A stretch of DNA of 46,740 bases from Acidobacteriota bacterium (GCA_017307505.1 JAFKEE010000067.1:1-46740); one strand, 5' to 3'. Counted from the stretch's first letter, positions 33,990 to 43,494 are shown. The notes: generated from the letters alone by a model not told the origin. Made by a program: numbers and translations.

Positions 33990-36089
33990 ATGCAATGGCG
34001 CGCCGCTCTGCTCGGCTTGATCGCCGGTCTCTCCGCCTGGGCCGCTTCTCCGGCGAAGGGTACTGAAATCCTCTGGGACCGCTTCGGCGTAGCCCATGTC
34101 TATGCGAAGAACACACCAGACCTCTTCTACTGCTACGGGTATGCCCAGGCCCAGAGCCACGGGAACCTGCTGCTGAAGCTCTATGGCGAGTCGCGCGGGC
34201 GCGCGGCTGAATACTTCGGGCCGGCCGGGCTCGCCAACGACCGCTGGGTGTGGACGAACAGCGTGCCCCAGCGTTCGGCCCAATGGCTGGCGCAGCAGAC
34301 GCCGCAGTTCCGCGGGTATCTGGAGGCCTTTGCCAAGGGGATCAACGACTGGGCGGCACGGCATCCTGAGGCGCTGTCGGAGGAGGCCAAACGGGTGCTA
34401 CCGGTGACCGCGCTGGACCCGCTGCAGCATGTGCACCGGATCGTCCACTTCACCTACATCGCCCCGCCGCGGCTGGCCGCGTCGATCGCTCCGCAGGAGA
34501 CGGCGGCGAACTTCCTCGATACGCCGGAGGCCGTGGGGTCGAACGCCTGGGCCGTTGCGCCGAAGCGCACGGCGGCGGGCCATGCGTTGCTGCTGGGCAA
34601 CCCTCACCTGCCCTGGGGCGACTGGAGCACCTACTACGAGATCCATCTCACCGCGCCCGGCATCGACCTCTACGGAGCGAGCCAGGTGGGCTTCCCCGTG
34701 CTCCGCTTTATGTTCAGCGACTACGTGGGCTTCAACCAGACGGTGAACTCCCTCGACGCGGCCGACCTGTATGCGATCAAGGCGCAGGGCGACGGGTATC
34801 TCTTCGACGGCCACGTGAAGGCCTTCGAGAAGAGCTCGCAGGAACTGAAGGTCCGGCAGCCGGACGGGACGTTCCGGGTGGAACCTCTGACGACGTACAG
34901 CACGGTGCACGGTCCGGTGATCCGGCAGGATCCTTCGGGTCCGGTCGCGTTGCGCGTAGCCGGGCTGGACCGGCCGTTCCTGTTGGAGCAGTACTGGCAG
35001 ATGGCGACAGCGCACAACTTCGCGGAGTACGAGGCCGCCCTGAAGCGCCTGCAGGTGCCGACGTTCAACATCCTCTACGCGGACCGCGACGGCCACATCG
35101 AGTACCTGTTCAACGGCCTGCTGCCGAAGCGTTCGAAGGGCGACCTGCGCTACTGGGCGGGCGTCGTCCCGGGCGATACTTCGGAGACACTGTGGACCTC
35201 CTACCACTCCTATGAGGAGTTGCCCAAGGTGATCGACCCGGCGTCGGGCTATGTCCAGAACACCAACGATCCGCCGTGGAATGCGGCCTGGCCGAACTCG
35301 CTGGATCCGGCCGGGTACCCGGCGTATACGGCTCCGGTGAATACGAGCTTCCGGGCGGAGCGGTCGCTCCGCATGCTGAGCGAGGAACCTAAGTTCACAT
35401 TTGACCGGTTCGTGGACCAGAAGCACTCGACCCGGGTGGAACTGGCCGACCGGATCCTGCCGGAACTGGTGAAGGCCGCGGAGGAGTACGGGACGGAACG
35501 GGCCAGGCAGGCCGCCGCTGTGCTGACGACGTGGGACCGGCAGGCTCAGCCGGAGAGCCGCGGGGCCGTGCTGTTCTATGCGTGGGCGACGCGGTTTATG
35601 GGGCCTGCGATGGGGTCGCAGGCGGGCTTCGCGGTGCCCTATGACCTGAAGTCGCCGCTGACCACGCCTTCGGGGTTGAAGGATCCGAAGAGAGCGGCGG
35701 CGCAGCTGGATGAGGCCGCGGCGGAGACCCTCAAGAACTTCGGGGCACTGGATGTGCCCTGGGGGCAGGTGATGCGGATCCAGTGGGCGGGGGTGGATCA
35801 GCCGGCCAATGGGGGCTTCGGGAACCTTGGGATCTTCCGGGTGATTACGTTCGGACCGCTGAAGAACGGGGTCAGGACGCAGGTCCACGGAGAGACCTAT
35901 GTGGCGGCTGTCGAGTTTACGAAGCCCCGGGCCCATGCGAAGGTGCTGATGTCCTATGGGAACTCGTCGCAGCCGGGCAGCAAGCACCAGACGGACCAGT
36001 TGCCGTCCCTGGCCCGGAAGGAGCTGCGGACGGCGTGGCGGAGCCGCAGGGAGATCGAGGCCAACCTGGAGAGCCGGGAGCGGTTCTAG
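33990..36089 (+). CDS. Penicillin-acylase family Ntn hydrolase (acylase), secreted
   Basis: The product is 699 residues from the ATG at 33990, with GAAGGAG eleven bases upstream; an open extension upstream is ignored. The N-terminus is a signal peptide (MQWRAALLGLIAGLSAWAAS). The alpha-chain region contains ILWDRFGVAHVYAKN and YCYGYAQAQ. The autoprocessing site is GSNAWAV with Ser184 as nucleophile, followed by LLGNPHLPWGDW. Later family landmarks include YSTVHGPVIR, LYADRDGHIEYLFNG and YVQNTNDPPW. Such periplasmic enzymes cleave amides such as beta-lactam side chains or acyl-homoserine lactones. The length is somewhat short but complete. Which amide is cut cannot be told from sequence. The neighbours, a metallopeptidase-like protein and an MFS carrier, are divergent. 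Confidence 0.92.
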   Translation: MQWRAALLGLIAGLSAWAASPAKGTEILWDRFGVAHVYAKNTPDLFYCYGYAQAQSHGNLLLKLYGESRGRAAEYFGPAGLANDRWVWTNSVPQRSAQWLAQQTPQFRGYLEAFAKGINDWAARHPEALSEEAKRVLPVTALDPLQHVHRIVHFTYIAPPRLAASIAPQETAANFLDTPEAVGSNAWAVAPKRTAAGHALLLGNPHLPWGDWSTYYEIHLTAPGIDLYGASQVGFPVLRFMFSDYVGFNQTVNSLDAADLYAIKAQGDGYLFDGHVKAFEKSSQELKVRQPDGTFRVEPLTTYSTVHGPVIRQDPSGPVALRVAGLDRPFLLEQYWQMATAHNFAEYEAALKRLQVPTFNILYADRDGHIEYLFNGLLPKRSKGDLRYWAGVVPGDTSETLWTSYHSYEELPKVIDPASGYVQNTNDPPWNAAWPNSLDPAGYPAYTAPVNTSFRAERSLRMLSEEPKFTFDRFVDQKHSTRVELADRILPELVKAAEEYGTERARQAAAVLTTWDRQAQPESRGAVLFYAWATRFMGPAMGSQAGFAVPYDLKSPLTTPSGLKDPKRAAAQLDEAAAETLKNFGALDVPWGQVMRIQWAGVDQPANGGFGNLGIFRVITFGPLKNGVRTQVHGETYVAAVEFTKPRAHAKVLMSYGNSSQPGSKHQTDQLPSLARKELRTAWRSRREIEANLESRERF

Positions 36090-36303
36090 GTGGCCTGGTG
36101 GCCATGTGCCCGCTCATTGCCATTCGCGGTTCGCAGCGCGGAGGGCCGTGGGCGGGGTCTGGGGACCCCGCGCGGACCTGGGGGTCCGCCGTCCCACCAC
36201 GGGCCGAACCGCTTCTGGGGCAGAACCGCTTCGGGGGCAGAACCGCCTCTGGGGCGAATCGCCTCTGGGGCGAATCGCTCGTGGGGCGGACCGGGTTGCC
36301 ACG
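36090..36303. repeat. Intergenic short tandem repeats and two adjacent hairpins
   Basis: Between two convergent genes lie two GC-rich hairpins: GGGGTC/GACCCC at 36154-36169 and GCGGACC/GGTCCGC at 36172-36188. They are followed by five head-to-tail copies of a 16-17-base unit (type GAACCGCTTCTGGGGCA, later GAATCGCCTCTGGGGC) at 36206-36287. A 16-mer at 36126-36141 (GCGGTTCGCAGCGCGG) recurs at 44457 and 44703. The hairpins may serve as a bidirectional terminator. Confidence 0.75.
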
Positions 36304-38157
36304 TTATTTTGGGAGGGCGAAGGCTACGTAGCTGCCTTGGATGGGCTTTTGCGTTCCGGGCGTCAGGCCCTCCTGGGCCGCCGCGCAGAAGACTACGTAT
36401 TCGCGGCCTTCCGCTTCATAGACTGCGGCCATGCCTTCCAGGGCCGCTCCGACTTCGGCTTCCCATAAGATCTTGCCGTTGTCGACGTCCAGGGCGTGCA
36501 CCTTTTTGTCCCTCGTACCGGCGAAGATGAGGCCTCCGGCGGTCACTACCGGCCCTACCTTGGGGTAGTGCGAGCCGGTGTCGTGGATGCCCTTGGCGGC
36601 CAGTTCCGGCACTTCGCCCAGCGGGATCTTCCACTTGATGGTGCCTTCGTTCAGGTCGTAGGCCGTGAGCGAAGACCATGGTGGTTTGATGGGCGAGAGG
36701 CCCTGGCTGTCGAGCATGAAGCCGAAGCCGCTGTAGTAGCGGACCATCTCCGCTTCGGGATTGGGCGCCTTGCGCGGTTCGCCCTTGGGCTCGAGTTTGA
36801 GCATGGCGGGGAGGTCCTTGGAGACCACGTAGAGGAGGCCCTGCGAAGGGTTCACCGCGGCTCCGCTCCAGTTGGCACCGCCATTGTTGCCGGGCATCTG
36901 GACTGTGTTGCGCTTGCCGGGCGGCGTAAAGAGCCCTTCGTTGCGAGCGCTGAGAAGCTCATCCTTGAACTTCGCCCGGTCCTCCGGGGTGAGGTAGGGG
37001 CTGAGGTCGTCGACGGTGAACTTCTGGCGCGAGAAGGGCGGCGGCTTGGTGGGGAACGGCTGAGTGGGCCAGGTGGTTTCGCCGGTCATGTCGGTCTGGG
37101 GGACGGGGCGCTCTTCGATGGGCCAGAGGGGTTCTCCGGTGACGCGGTTGAAGACCCAGACGAAGCCCTGTTTGGTGACCTGGGCGACGACGTCGAGGAT
37201 CTTGCCGTTGTGGTGGACGGTGAGGAGCTTGGGCGCGGTGGCGTCGTCGTAGTCCCAGATGTCGTGATGAACCATCTGGAAGTGCCAGAGGCGCTTGCCG
37301 GTGCGGGCGTCGAGAGCGAGGAGACAGTCGCTGAAGAGGTTGGCTCCGGCTCGGTCGGCTCCATAGAAGTTGTACTTGGCGCTGGCGGTGGGGGCATAGA
37401 GGATGCCGCGCCTGACGTCGAGGGACATCTCGCCCCAGACGTTGGCTCCGCCGACGGTCTTCCAGGCTTCCTTCGGCCAGGTTTCGTAGCCGGCCTCGCC
37501 GGGGTGGGGGATGGTGTGGAAGGTCCAGACCAGCTTGCCGGTGCGGACATCGAAGGCGCGGATGTCGCCGGGGGCGGAACCGTAGCCCTGGTTGGTGGCG
37601 GAGCCGAGGATGAGAAGGTCCTCGAAGACGCGGCCGGGCGTGGTGGATTGAACGAGGGAGAGGGTCTCGGGGTCGCGGCCGAGGCCCTGCTTGAGATCGA
37701 CGCTGCCGTGGGTGCCGAAGGTGTCGATGGGCTGGCCGGTGCGGGCATCGATGGCGCGGAGGCGGTGGTTGCTGGCGAAGAGGAGACGGCGGTCGGAGCG
37801 GTCCTTGTTCTCCCAATAGTTGAGGCCGCGGTTGGTGATGATCTTCGTGTCGGGTTCAGGGGTGTAGGTCCAGAGTTCCGCGCCGTTGACGGGATCGAGG
37901 GCGACGATGCAGTTCTTCTTGGCCATGACGTACATGCGGCCGTCGGCGATGAGGGGGTTGAAGAAGTACTTGCTGCCGTCACCGGTTTTGTAGGTCCAGG
38001 CGGGCTTGAGTCTGGCGACGTTGGAGCGGTCAATCTGCTTCAGATCGGAGTATTGGGCGGCATCGGGGGCTCCGCCGTAGTCGCGCCAGGTGCTGTGGGT
38101 CTGGGCGAGTAGGGGCAGCGACAGGAGCAGGGCTCCGCGAAGGACGAAGGATGGCAA
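36304..38157 (-). CDS. PQQ-dependent dehydrogenase (quinoprotein, glucose/alcohol dehydrogenase-like)
   Basis: The product is 617 residues from a TTG at 38157. That start was chosen because GGAG lies eight bases upstream and a signal peptide begins there (LPSFVLRGALLLSLPLLAQ). The mature protein opens with TWRDYGGAPDAAQYSDLKQI and has repeated W-motif blades (VNGAELWTYTPEP, RTGKLVWTFHTIPHPG, RTGKRLWHFQMVHHDIWDYD, VTGEPLWPIEERP, NDVD-type end blades). HHDIWDYD and ANLFSDCLLALDA are typical of glucose-dehydrogenase-like quinoproteins. No cytochrome c CxxCH motif is present. It should oxidise a sugar or alcohol in the periplasm using PQQ. The frame stays open for another about 266 codons upstream through a repeat array; I treat that as non-coding or separate, though it is not excluded. 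Confidence 0.88.
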   Translation of the reverse strand: MPSFVLRGALLLSLPLLAQTHSTWRDYGGAPDAAQYSDLKQIDRSNVARLKPAWTYKTGDGSKYFFNPLIADGRMYVMAKKNCIVALDPVNGAELWTYTPEPDTKIITNRGLNYWENKDRSDRRLLFASNHRLRAIDARTGQPIDTFGTHGSVDLKQGLGRDPETLSLVQSTTPGRVFEDLLILGSATNQGYGSAPGDIRAFDVRTGKLVWTFHTIPHPGEAGYETWPKEAWKTVGGANVWGEMSLDVRRGILYAPTASAKYNFYGADRAGANLFSDCLLALDARTGKRLWHFQMVHHDIWDYDDATAPKLLTVHHNGKILDVVAQVTKQGFVWVFNRVTGEPLWPIEERPVPQTDMTGETTWPTQPFPTKPPPFSRQKFTVDDLSPYLTPEDRAKFKDELLSARNEGLFTPPGKRNTVQMPGNNGGANWSGAAVNPSQGLLYVVSKDLPAMLKLEPKGEPRKAPNPEAEMVRYYSGFGFMLDSQGLSPIKPPWSSLTAYDLNEGTIKWKIPLGEVPELAAKGIHDTGSHYPKVGPVVTAGGLIFAGTRDKKVHALDVDNGKILWEAEVGAALEGMAAVYEAEGREYVVFCAAAQEGLTPGTQKPIQGSYVAFALPK

Positions 38158-39332
38158 CAGCGGATCTCCAGAGTGGGATGGGCGGCGGGACAACAGCCGC
38201 CGGGTGTATGCGGTTATCTTATCGTGGGCGGAGCGGAGACGGGTGGAGCCGGATGGGTTTGATCGCTCCGGGCGGTTGGATTGGCGGTTGCCGGTGAGGG
38301 TGGGGTTGGTGCTCGGGTGGGCGCAGGAGGGTGGTTGCGGAGCCGCGGGTGTTGCCGGGGCGGATTGTTCGAATGGGTTTGCTCGCTCAGATTTTGCTAA
38401 GGGGCTGGTTTTGTTGATGTTGCGGCGGGCCCCCGACTTCGCCTGCGGCTTCGTCGCGGGGAATGCTGGGGGAGCGGTTTGGGTTGTTGGGATGGGTTGA
38501 TGGAATGGGTTTGTTCGCTCACACGGAGTGAATCGGCGGACGTCGTTGGGGTTGCGGCGGGCCCCCGACTTCGCCTGCGGCTTCGTCGCGGGGAATGCGG
38601 GAGGGGCGGTTTGGGTTGTTGGGATGGGTTGATGGAATGGGTTTGTTCGCTCATACGGAGTGAATTGGCAGGCGTCGTTGGGGTTGCGGCGGGCCCCCGA
38701 CTTCGCCTGCGGCTTCGTCGCGGGGAATGCTGGGGGAGCAGTGATCGGTGTTGGGGAGGAGTGATCGAATGGGTTTGTTCGCTCACGGAGAGTGGATTGG
38801 TGGTGGTTGGGGCTGGTACCTCCACGCACTTGGACAGGGCGCTCCTGTTGCTTCAATTCGCACTTCGTACTTTGCCGTCGCCTCTTCATGGAATCTCCTC
38901 TGTGGCCAGAATCGTGAAGGCCCGCCAAAGGATTCGGCTCGGCTGGGATACTCATGCCGTTGAATCCATGGGAGAAGATTTTCTTTGGCCCTGCGTGACC
39001 AGCTACTGGATCCCTTCGAAAATGACTTAACTCTTCTGGCCGGATTGAGGCGTGTGGATAGCGCTCGGGAAGTTCGACAGCGCCGAGGGTGAGGCGGGTT
39101 CAATTCGGAGGGTCGTGGGGGGTCGTGGTGGGGACCACTCCCTTGCGGTCGTGGTTCGTTGCGGGCTGGATTTGCGGCGTTGCTGTTTCGATGATACCTT
39201 CGAGTCAAGGCGTTCGAGGCGCCTCCTGTCCGCGGAAAGGACCGAGTCCACTCGTTTGGCGTTTGAGACCGATACGAACTTTCTTTCGGCCTGCACAAGC
39301 GGACATCAGGCATAGCGAAAGGACGTTCGTTT
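38158..39332. other. Gene-poor region upstream of the quinoprotein gene
   Basis: About 1.2 kb lies between two divergent genes. It holds a 132-bp tandem repeat array, described separately. A minus-strand ATG at 38889 is preceded by AGAGGAG and starts MKRRRQSTKCELKQQERP. The frame from it runs through the repeats without a stop into the quinoprotein gene. Five scattered copies of a GAATGGGTTTGTTCGCTC-like sequence occur between about 38250 and 38790. The stretch 38900-39330 shows nothing I can identify. Confidence 0.5.
38419..38814 (-). repeat. Three tandem copies of a 132-bp palindromic repeat
   Basis: Copies start at 38419, 38551 and 38683, exactly 132 bases apart. Each starts GTTGCGGCGGGCCC on the plus strand. 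An imperfect hairpin core follows (CGACTTCGCC-TGC-GGCTTCGTCG), then CGGGGAATGCTGGGGG or a close variant. The third copy diverges in its last 60 bases. Since 132 is 44 codons, the minus-strand frame stays open (repeating ERTNPFHQPIPTTQTAPPAF and PATKPQAKSGARRN). Between copies one and two, the differences in the TAPPAFP part are all synonymous, while those in the last ten residues are not. Confidence 0.85.
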
Positions 39333-40682
39333 ATGCAGAGATCTCTCCCGGCTCAACCGAGCCTGATTCAACTGAAGCACCAAGCCAAGGACCTGCTGAA
39401 GGAGTATCGCGACAGCGAGCCTGAGGCCGTGGCGCGTTATCGCGCACAGCATCCGGGCGCCAGCGGACCGGAGGCGGCGACGCTGAGCGAGGCGCAACTG
39501 GTGATCGCGCGCGAGTATGGCTTCGCAAGCTGGCCCAAGCTGAAGCAGCACGTCGAATTGCAGATCGAGGTCGAGGCGCGCGTGCTGCGGCTGCAGGAGG
39601 AGTTCGCGGCCGGAGACGCACAGACGAAGCAGCGGCTGCTGCAGCCTGCGCACGCCAGAGAGCGCTTTGAGAACTACGATCCGCGGGCGGTCTCGCTGTC
39701 TCGCCGGGACGCGCGGCTGCTTGTGGCCAATGCGGAGGGGTATGCGTATTGGGAAAAGTACGAGAGCTTTCTGCATCTGGATCCGGGCGTGCGGGCAGCG
39801 ATTGCCGCTGTGCGGAGCGGGGATCTGGCCGGACTGCAGGAGATATTGCGTTCGGATCCTGCGGCAGCGAACCGGCAATGGGTGGCGGGGTTCGCTCCGC
39901 CGCAGCCTCCGCCTAACGATTCGATTCCATTGTTCTGCGTTTCCGAGGCAGTGTTCCGCGGGACCAACCGGCGCGGCAACGAGTATGAACTGACGCGGGC
40001 GCTGATTCAGGCGGGCGCGGAGGTCGAGGTGGACGGCGGGCAACCTTTGACCTCGGCGGTGAGTTTTGGCGTGATCCGAGTGGTGGAGGCGCTGCTGGAT
40101 GGTGGCGCTCAGGTGGATGGGGTGGATGGCGATGGTTTGCCGATGGGCTATGCGCAACACTTTGCCTTCCAGGCGGTGGCCGAGTTGCTGGCTGCTCGGG
40201 GCGCCAAGCTGGACTTGCGATTCGCAGCGGGGTTGGGGCGGATGGAGGCGGTCCGGGGCTGGTTCGAGGCGGATGGCTCGTTGAAGCCGGGTGCGGGGGC
40301 GCTGGCGGATCCGTATGGGCTGGAGAGGAAGTTACGGGGCTTGTCGCCGTTCCAGTGCGAGCGGACGCGGTCGAATGTGCTGAGCCAGGCGTTGTATTTC
40401 GCGTGTGTGAACAACCGACTGGAGGCGGCGGAGTTCTTGCTGGGCCAGGGCGCGGAAATCAACGGGATTGTGCCTGGATTGGATTGCCGGGTGACCGTGC
40501 TGCACCGGATGGCGACGATGGAGCGGTATGGGGATGTGGTGGTGCGGTTTCTGTTGGAGCACGGGGCGAATCCCGGGGTACGGGATTTGGATCATCGAGG
40601 GACGCCGGCGGACTGGGCGCGGCATCATGGGCGGGGGGAGATGGTGCGGTTGTTGGGAGAGTGGCGGGGGACGGGCGGGTAG
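39333..40682 (+). CDS. Ankyrin-repeat protein
   Basis: The 449-residue protein has an N-terminal segment (LIQLKHQAKDLLKEYRDSEP ... LSEAQLVIAREYGFASWPKLKQHVE) seen in many acidobacterial and planctomycete ankyrin proteins. About six ankyrin-like repeats follow (about 150-440). Recognisable ones include TRALIQAGAEVEVDGGQPLTSAV, VVEALLDGGAQVDGVDGDGLPMGYA, AAEFLLGQGAEINGI and VVRFLLEHGANPGVRD. There is no signal peptide, so it is probably cytoplasmic and binds other proteins. The ATG has AAAGGA about ten bases upstream. The first half is more regular in composition than the second, which is strongly G-rich on the coding strand. The partner is unknown. Confidence 0.85.
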   Translation: MQRSLPAQPSLIQLKHQAKDLLKEYRDSEPEAVARYRAQHPGASGPEAATLSEAQLVIAREYGFASWPKLKQHVELQIEVEARVLRLQEEFAAGDAQTKQRLLQPAHARERFENYDPRAVSLSRRDARLLVANAEGYAYWEKYESFLHLDPGVRAAIAAVRSGDLAGLQEILRSDPAAANRQWVAGFAPPQPPPNDSIPLFCVSEAVFRGTNRRGNEYELTRALIQAGAEVEVDGGQPLTSAVSFGVIRVVEALLDGGAQVDGVDGDGLPMGYAQHFAFQAVAELLAARGAKLDLRFAAGLGRMEAVRGWFEADGSLKPGAGALADPYGLERKLRGLSPFQCERTRSNVLSQALYFACVNNRLEAAEFLLGQGAEINGIVPGLDCRVTVLHRMATMERYGDVVVRFLLEHGANPGVRDLDHRGTPADWARHHGRGEMVRLLGEWRGTGG

Positions 40683-41271
40683 GGCTCCCAGCGAAATTGC
40701 AGCGAGACTAGTCTGGTGCCTTGGAGTGCTGAGATCCAGCGATGGCCTATGACTTAGTCTGAGCTGAGAGCCTCGTGGCCTAAGGGCTGGCGCTCGCTCC
40801 GGGGAGAGCTAGCGCTTCAGCCTCGGCACCACTATCGTGGCTGACCGGGCTGCGTTTACTGATAGTAAAGTTGATACCTTTACGACTGTTTGCCAGCCCG
40901 ATTCGGGCTCATTCATGTATACCAATCGTCTATTAAGACCATTGACTCGATCTTACTCGAGCTTTATTATTCAACTATCTAGCGTATACGTCGTCCGCGC
41001 CTGGATCTCTAAGTCCCTACTCCGACTGAGGCGGTGCAGATGCCTGCAGTCCGCTTCTATCTGGAGGCTGTCCTTTGCCCTCATTCAGAGCACCGCCACA
41101 GAGTGGACGTTGATCTTCCGCTGAGTTGCCTGGGTTCATGCGCACAAGGATCTCAACGTACAGTCTCTGCCAATGGCGGCAAGGTTGGAACTGGCGGTAT
41201 TCCCTGGCGGCCTGATCTCTTCCATCTACGCTTCGCTTGCCCGCATGAGGGTCCAACAGAGGGGAGAATCA
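40683..41271 (+). other. Intergenic region with a near-consensus promoter in a low-GC patch
   Basis: In these 589 bases the stretch 40840-41000 is clearly richer in A and T than its surroundings. It contains TTGACT (40942-40947) and TATTAT (40965-40970), 17 bases apart, the best sigma-70-like promoter seen in the window. It points rightward and would start a transcript about 295 bases before the next gene. No credible ORF or recognisable RNA was found between. Confidence 0.55.
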
Positions 41272-42198
41272 ATGGCACGAATCGCGACAGTGGTCTTCGC
41301 CAGTTTGGCGGTGGGGCTATGGGCTCAGCAAGCTCCGCAGAAGGATGCAGCCAGGATCAAAGTTGTGCCAAGAGCCATAACCACCAGCAAGCCTGAGCTG
41401 CAGCGTGGACCGGGTGACCGGGTTTATCTCGATGAGCAAGGGGACGTGATTGCCGAAGGGGCGACTCTTCCGGATGGAAGGCCGTTCACGTTCCGTATCA
41501 AGAAACGCGTCCACATCAAGCCTCAAATCACGAGTGCGCTCCGCCCTGGCTCCGCCGGATACGAATACAATTTCTCGGTTGCGAATGGATCTGGGGCACA
41601 GCAGTGGATTCAACTCTTCTGGATTGATGTGAACGGTTCTATTGACGCCCGCATGGCGCCACCGTACTGGCGTGTCTATAACATCCGTCCAATGCCGCCC
41701 CAGACGAACAGGGTGTACATCGGTAGGCAAGCCAAGGATGATGACTCAACTGGACGCCTAACTGCCGGCTCATCAACTGGGCCATTCACTCTGGCTTCTA
41801 GCTGGAGTCCTGGCCTCGTGAGAGCCCAGTTCGTCGGCTATCGAGAGCCTCCGTCATCTACAGACAAACAGGAAAACTATGAGAGCTTCGCAGGCAACAT
41901 GAGCGATTGGCTGAGGGAGGCGATCAATAGCGAACTAACACAAGATCGAAATTCCGTCACAGCCTACACGATCGGACCGAAAGTGAAGCCGGGAACGCCC
42001 GGGGTTCAAGCGGTGCGCAGTGAATTACAAGAGAGCGCAAGGAATGCCATATTCTCACTCCCTGAACGAAAGGAGATGATGGCCTTGGCGTCGATGACAA
42101 ACGAGTCCGAGTTGAGGGACGGACTGCGAGCCCTACACGCTTCCTCCAGCGGACTGAGTTCACAATTCTATAGTGCCCTTCTGACTTATTTACCCTAG
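41272..42198 (+). CDS. Secreted hypothetical protein with atypical base composition
   Basis: The product is 308 residues from the ATG at 41272, chosen for GGGGAG five bases upstream and for the signal peptide beginning there (MARIATVVFASLAVGLWAQQ). The rest has a likely beta-rich middle (GYEYNFSVANGSGAQQWIQLFWIDVNG, SSTGPFTLASSWSPGLVRAQF) and a helical end (SELQESARNAIFSLPERKEMMALASM). I do not recognise any domain. Its codons are visibly less GC-biased than those of its neighbours, and it sits beside an AT-richer upstream region. Recent horizontal acquisition is possible. It is convergent with the next gene at a distance of 243 bases. Confidence 0.72.
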   Translation: MARIATVVFASLAVGLWAQQAPQKDAARIKVVPRAITTSKPELQRGPGDRVYLDEQGDVIAEGATLPDGRPFTFRIKKRVHIKPQITSALRPGSAGYEYNFSVANGSGAQQWIQLFWIDVNGSIDARMAPPYWRVYNIRPMPPQTNRVYIGRQAKDDDSTGRLTAGSSTGPFTLASSWSPGLVRAQFVGYREPPSSTDKQENYESFAGNMSDWLREAINSELTQDRNSVTAYTIGPKVKPGTPGVQAVRSELQESARNAIFSLPERKEMMALASMTNESELRDGLRALHASSSGLSSQFYSALLTYLP

Positions 42199-42441
42199 GG
42201 CGGCCTGGTGAGATCAAAGATAATCCCACGCGCGTTAGTCCAGGCTCCGGAGTCGCGGTTTGCGGGGTCAAACGCAGCCACAGAGTAAGCGGCGCATCCG
42301 CCAGGCATTCTAGATCAGTGCCGCGCCGGCGCAAGTCTTTCAACAGCGAAGGGCAATCAGTAGCCGGCACTCAGGCCAGCATGCCCAGGGTCACCGGCAG
42401 ATTGACAGATTGAAACGGATTGCAGGTTCGCAGCCTGGCCG

Positions 42442-43218
42442 CTACTGCTTAGGGTCGGTACGCATTCGCCAGAAATCCATGTCCGGCGCGGCGAATTCAT
42501 CCGACACCCAACTCATGGCGGGCTCGACGCGCAGTAGACGCTGCTCGCGGACCAGAATCGTGTCCGCTATCGTCTTGGAGTCCGTACTGTCGTACCCGCG
42601 AACGCTTGCCTCGCGCCGCGATATGCCTTCATCCAGCACGCGGAGCGACGCCATGGGCGCCAGCAGCAGGTAGGTCCCCGATGGCGCCCCGGCCAGCACC
42701 TGATAGGCCATGTCGGGCCGGTCCAGGTTCATCGAGTCGAAGGCGTGGCGCCGGTAGCCGGCCACCCTCGCAAATCCGCCTTCCATGCCCGGCCGCACGC
42801 GGTAAATCGTGACATGCACATAACGCGCCCGGGCCAGCGCCTTCAACGCCTGGTCCGGCCGGTAGCTCGCGTCTGGACGATAGATCGCCACCATCGCCTT
42901 GCTCGGCCCCAATACATCGTCGGCGACAAACCCACTATCTCCGTTGCCGGCTCGTGGCCCGTCCAGAGGATTCAGCCGTTTGTCCAACTCTTCGATGCTG
43001 GCGAAGGAGTCGTGGGCTTCCAGCGCCCAAGCCTCGGAGACTCCGGTCAGCGTGGTCAGGCCCCACACGTTCAGTGGAGCCTGCAACTCCGAATAAGGGC
43101 GCATCGGCCGCGCGTCGCCTCCCGCGCGCCTCACCAGTTGCAGGAGGAGCGGCGGTTCCCCGCCATTCTGGGCGAAACAGCAGGACAGGCAAAGGCAGGC
43201 GAGTGCAGGCAGTCTCAT
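42442..43218 (-). CDS. Secreted hypothetical protein
   Basis: The 258-residue protein has a signal peptide (MRLPALACLCLSCCFAQ). The body contains VWGLTTLTGVSEAWALEAHDSFASIEELDKRL and, later, ARYVHVTIYRVRPGMEGGFARVAGYRRHAFDSMNLDRPDMAYQV. These look like two halves of a ferredoxin-like alpha/beta fold as in NIPSNAP-type dimeric barrels, but the match is only by eye. AGGA precedes the ATG at a workable distance. No function can be given. It is divergent from the DUF4159 gene. Confidence 0.7.
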   Translation of the reverse strand: MRLPALACLCLSCCFAQNGGEPPLLLQLVRRAGGDARPMRPYSELQAPLNVWGLTTLTGVSEAWALEAHDSFASIEELDKRLNPLDGPRAGNGDSGFVADDVLGPSKAMVAIYRPDASYRPDQALKALARARYVHVTIYRVRPGMEGGFARVAGYRRHAFDSMNLDRPDMAYQVLAGAPSGTYLLLAPMASLRVLDEGISRREASVRGYDSTDSKTIADTILVREQRLLRVEPAMSWVSDEFAAPDMDFWRMRTDPKQ

Positions 43219-43494
43219 GGCTAATTCCTAGGACGTTTCCTGCTGCCATTTCGTGGAGATTGATGTGCCAATTTGTCGAGACATTCCTTCGGGTATTCGC
43301 TACTTCCGCATCCAGTTTGCCGGGAGGGTCCGCGTGGGTGGTGCTGCGTTGCCGGCTGCCCGATCTGCGGGTCGAGAAGCAGGAATAAAAGCCGCGAGAG
43401 CCGCCTGGACCCACGCGGCCGAAAGATGGGCGTCGCTGGAGCCGCGGCGTGAATCTGGTGGGAGCAGAGTGCTTGTGCTGTGGAACGGAGAGGG

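Noticed and set aside
38419-38814. CRISPR array
   Set aside because: The unit is 132 bases with no short repeat and unique spacer alternation, and there are no cas genes.
40837-41124. 95-residue ORF in the AT-rich patch
   Set aside because: No ribosome-binding site, no domain, irregular composition, and it overlaps the near-consensus promoter.
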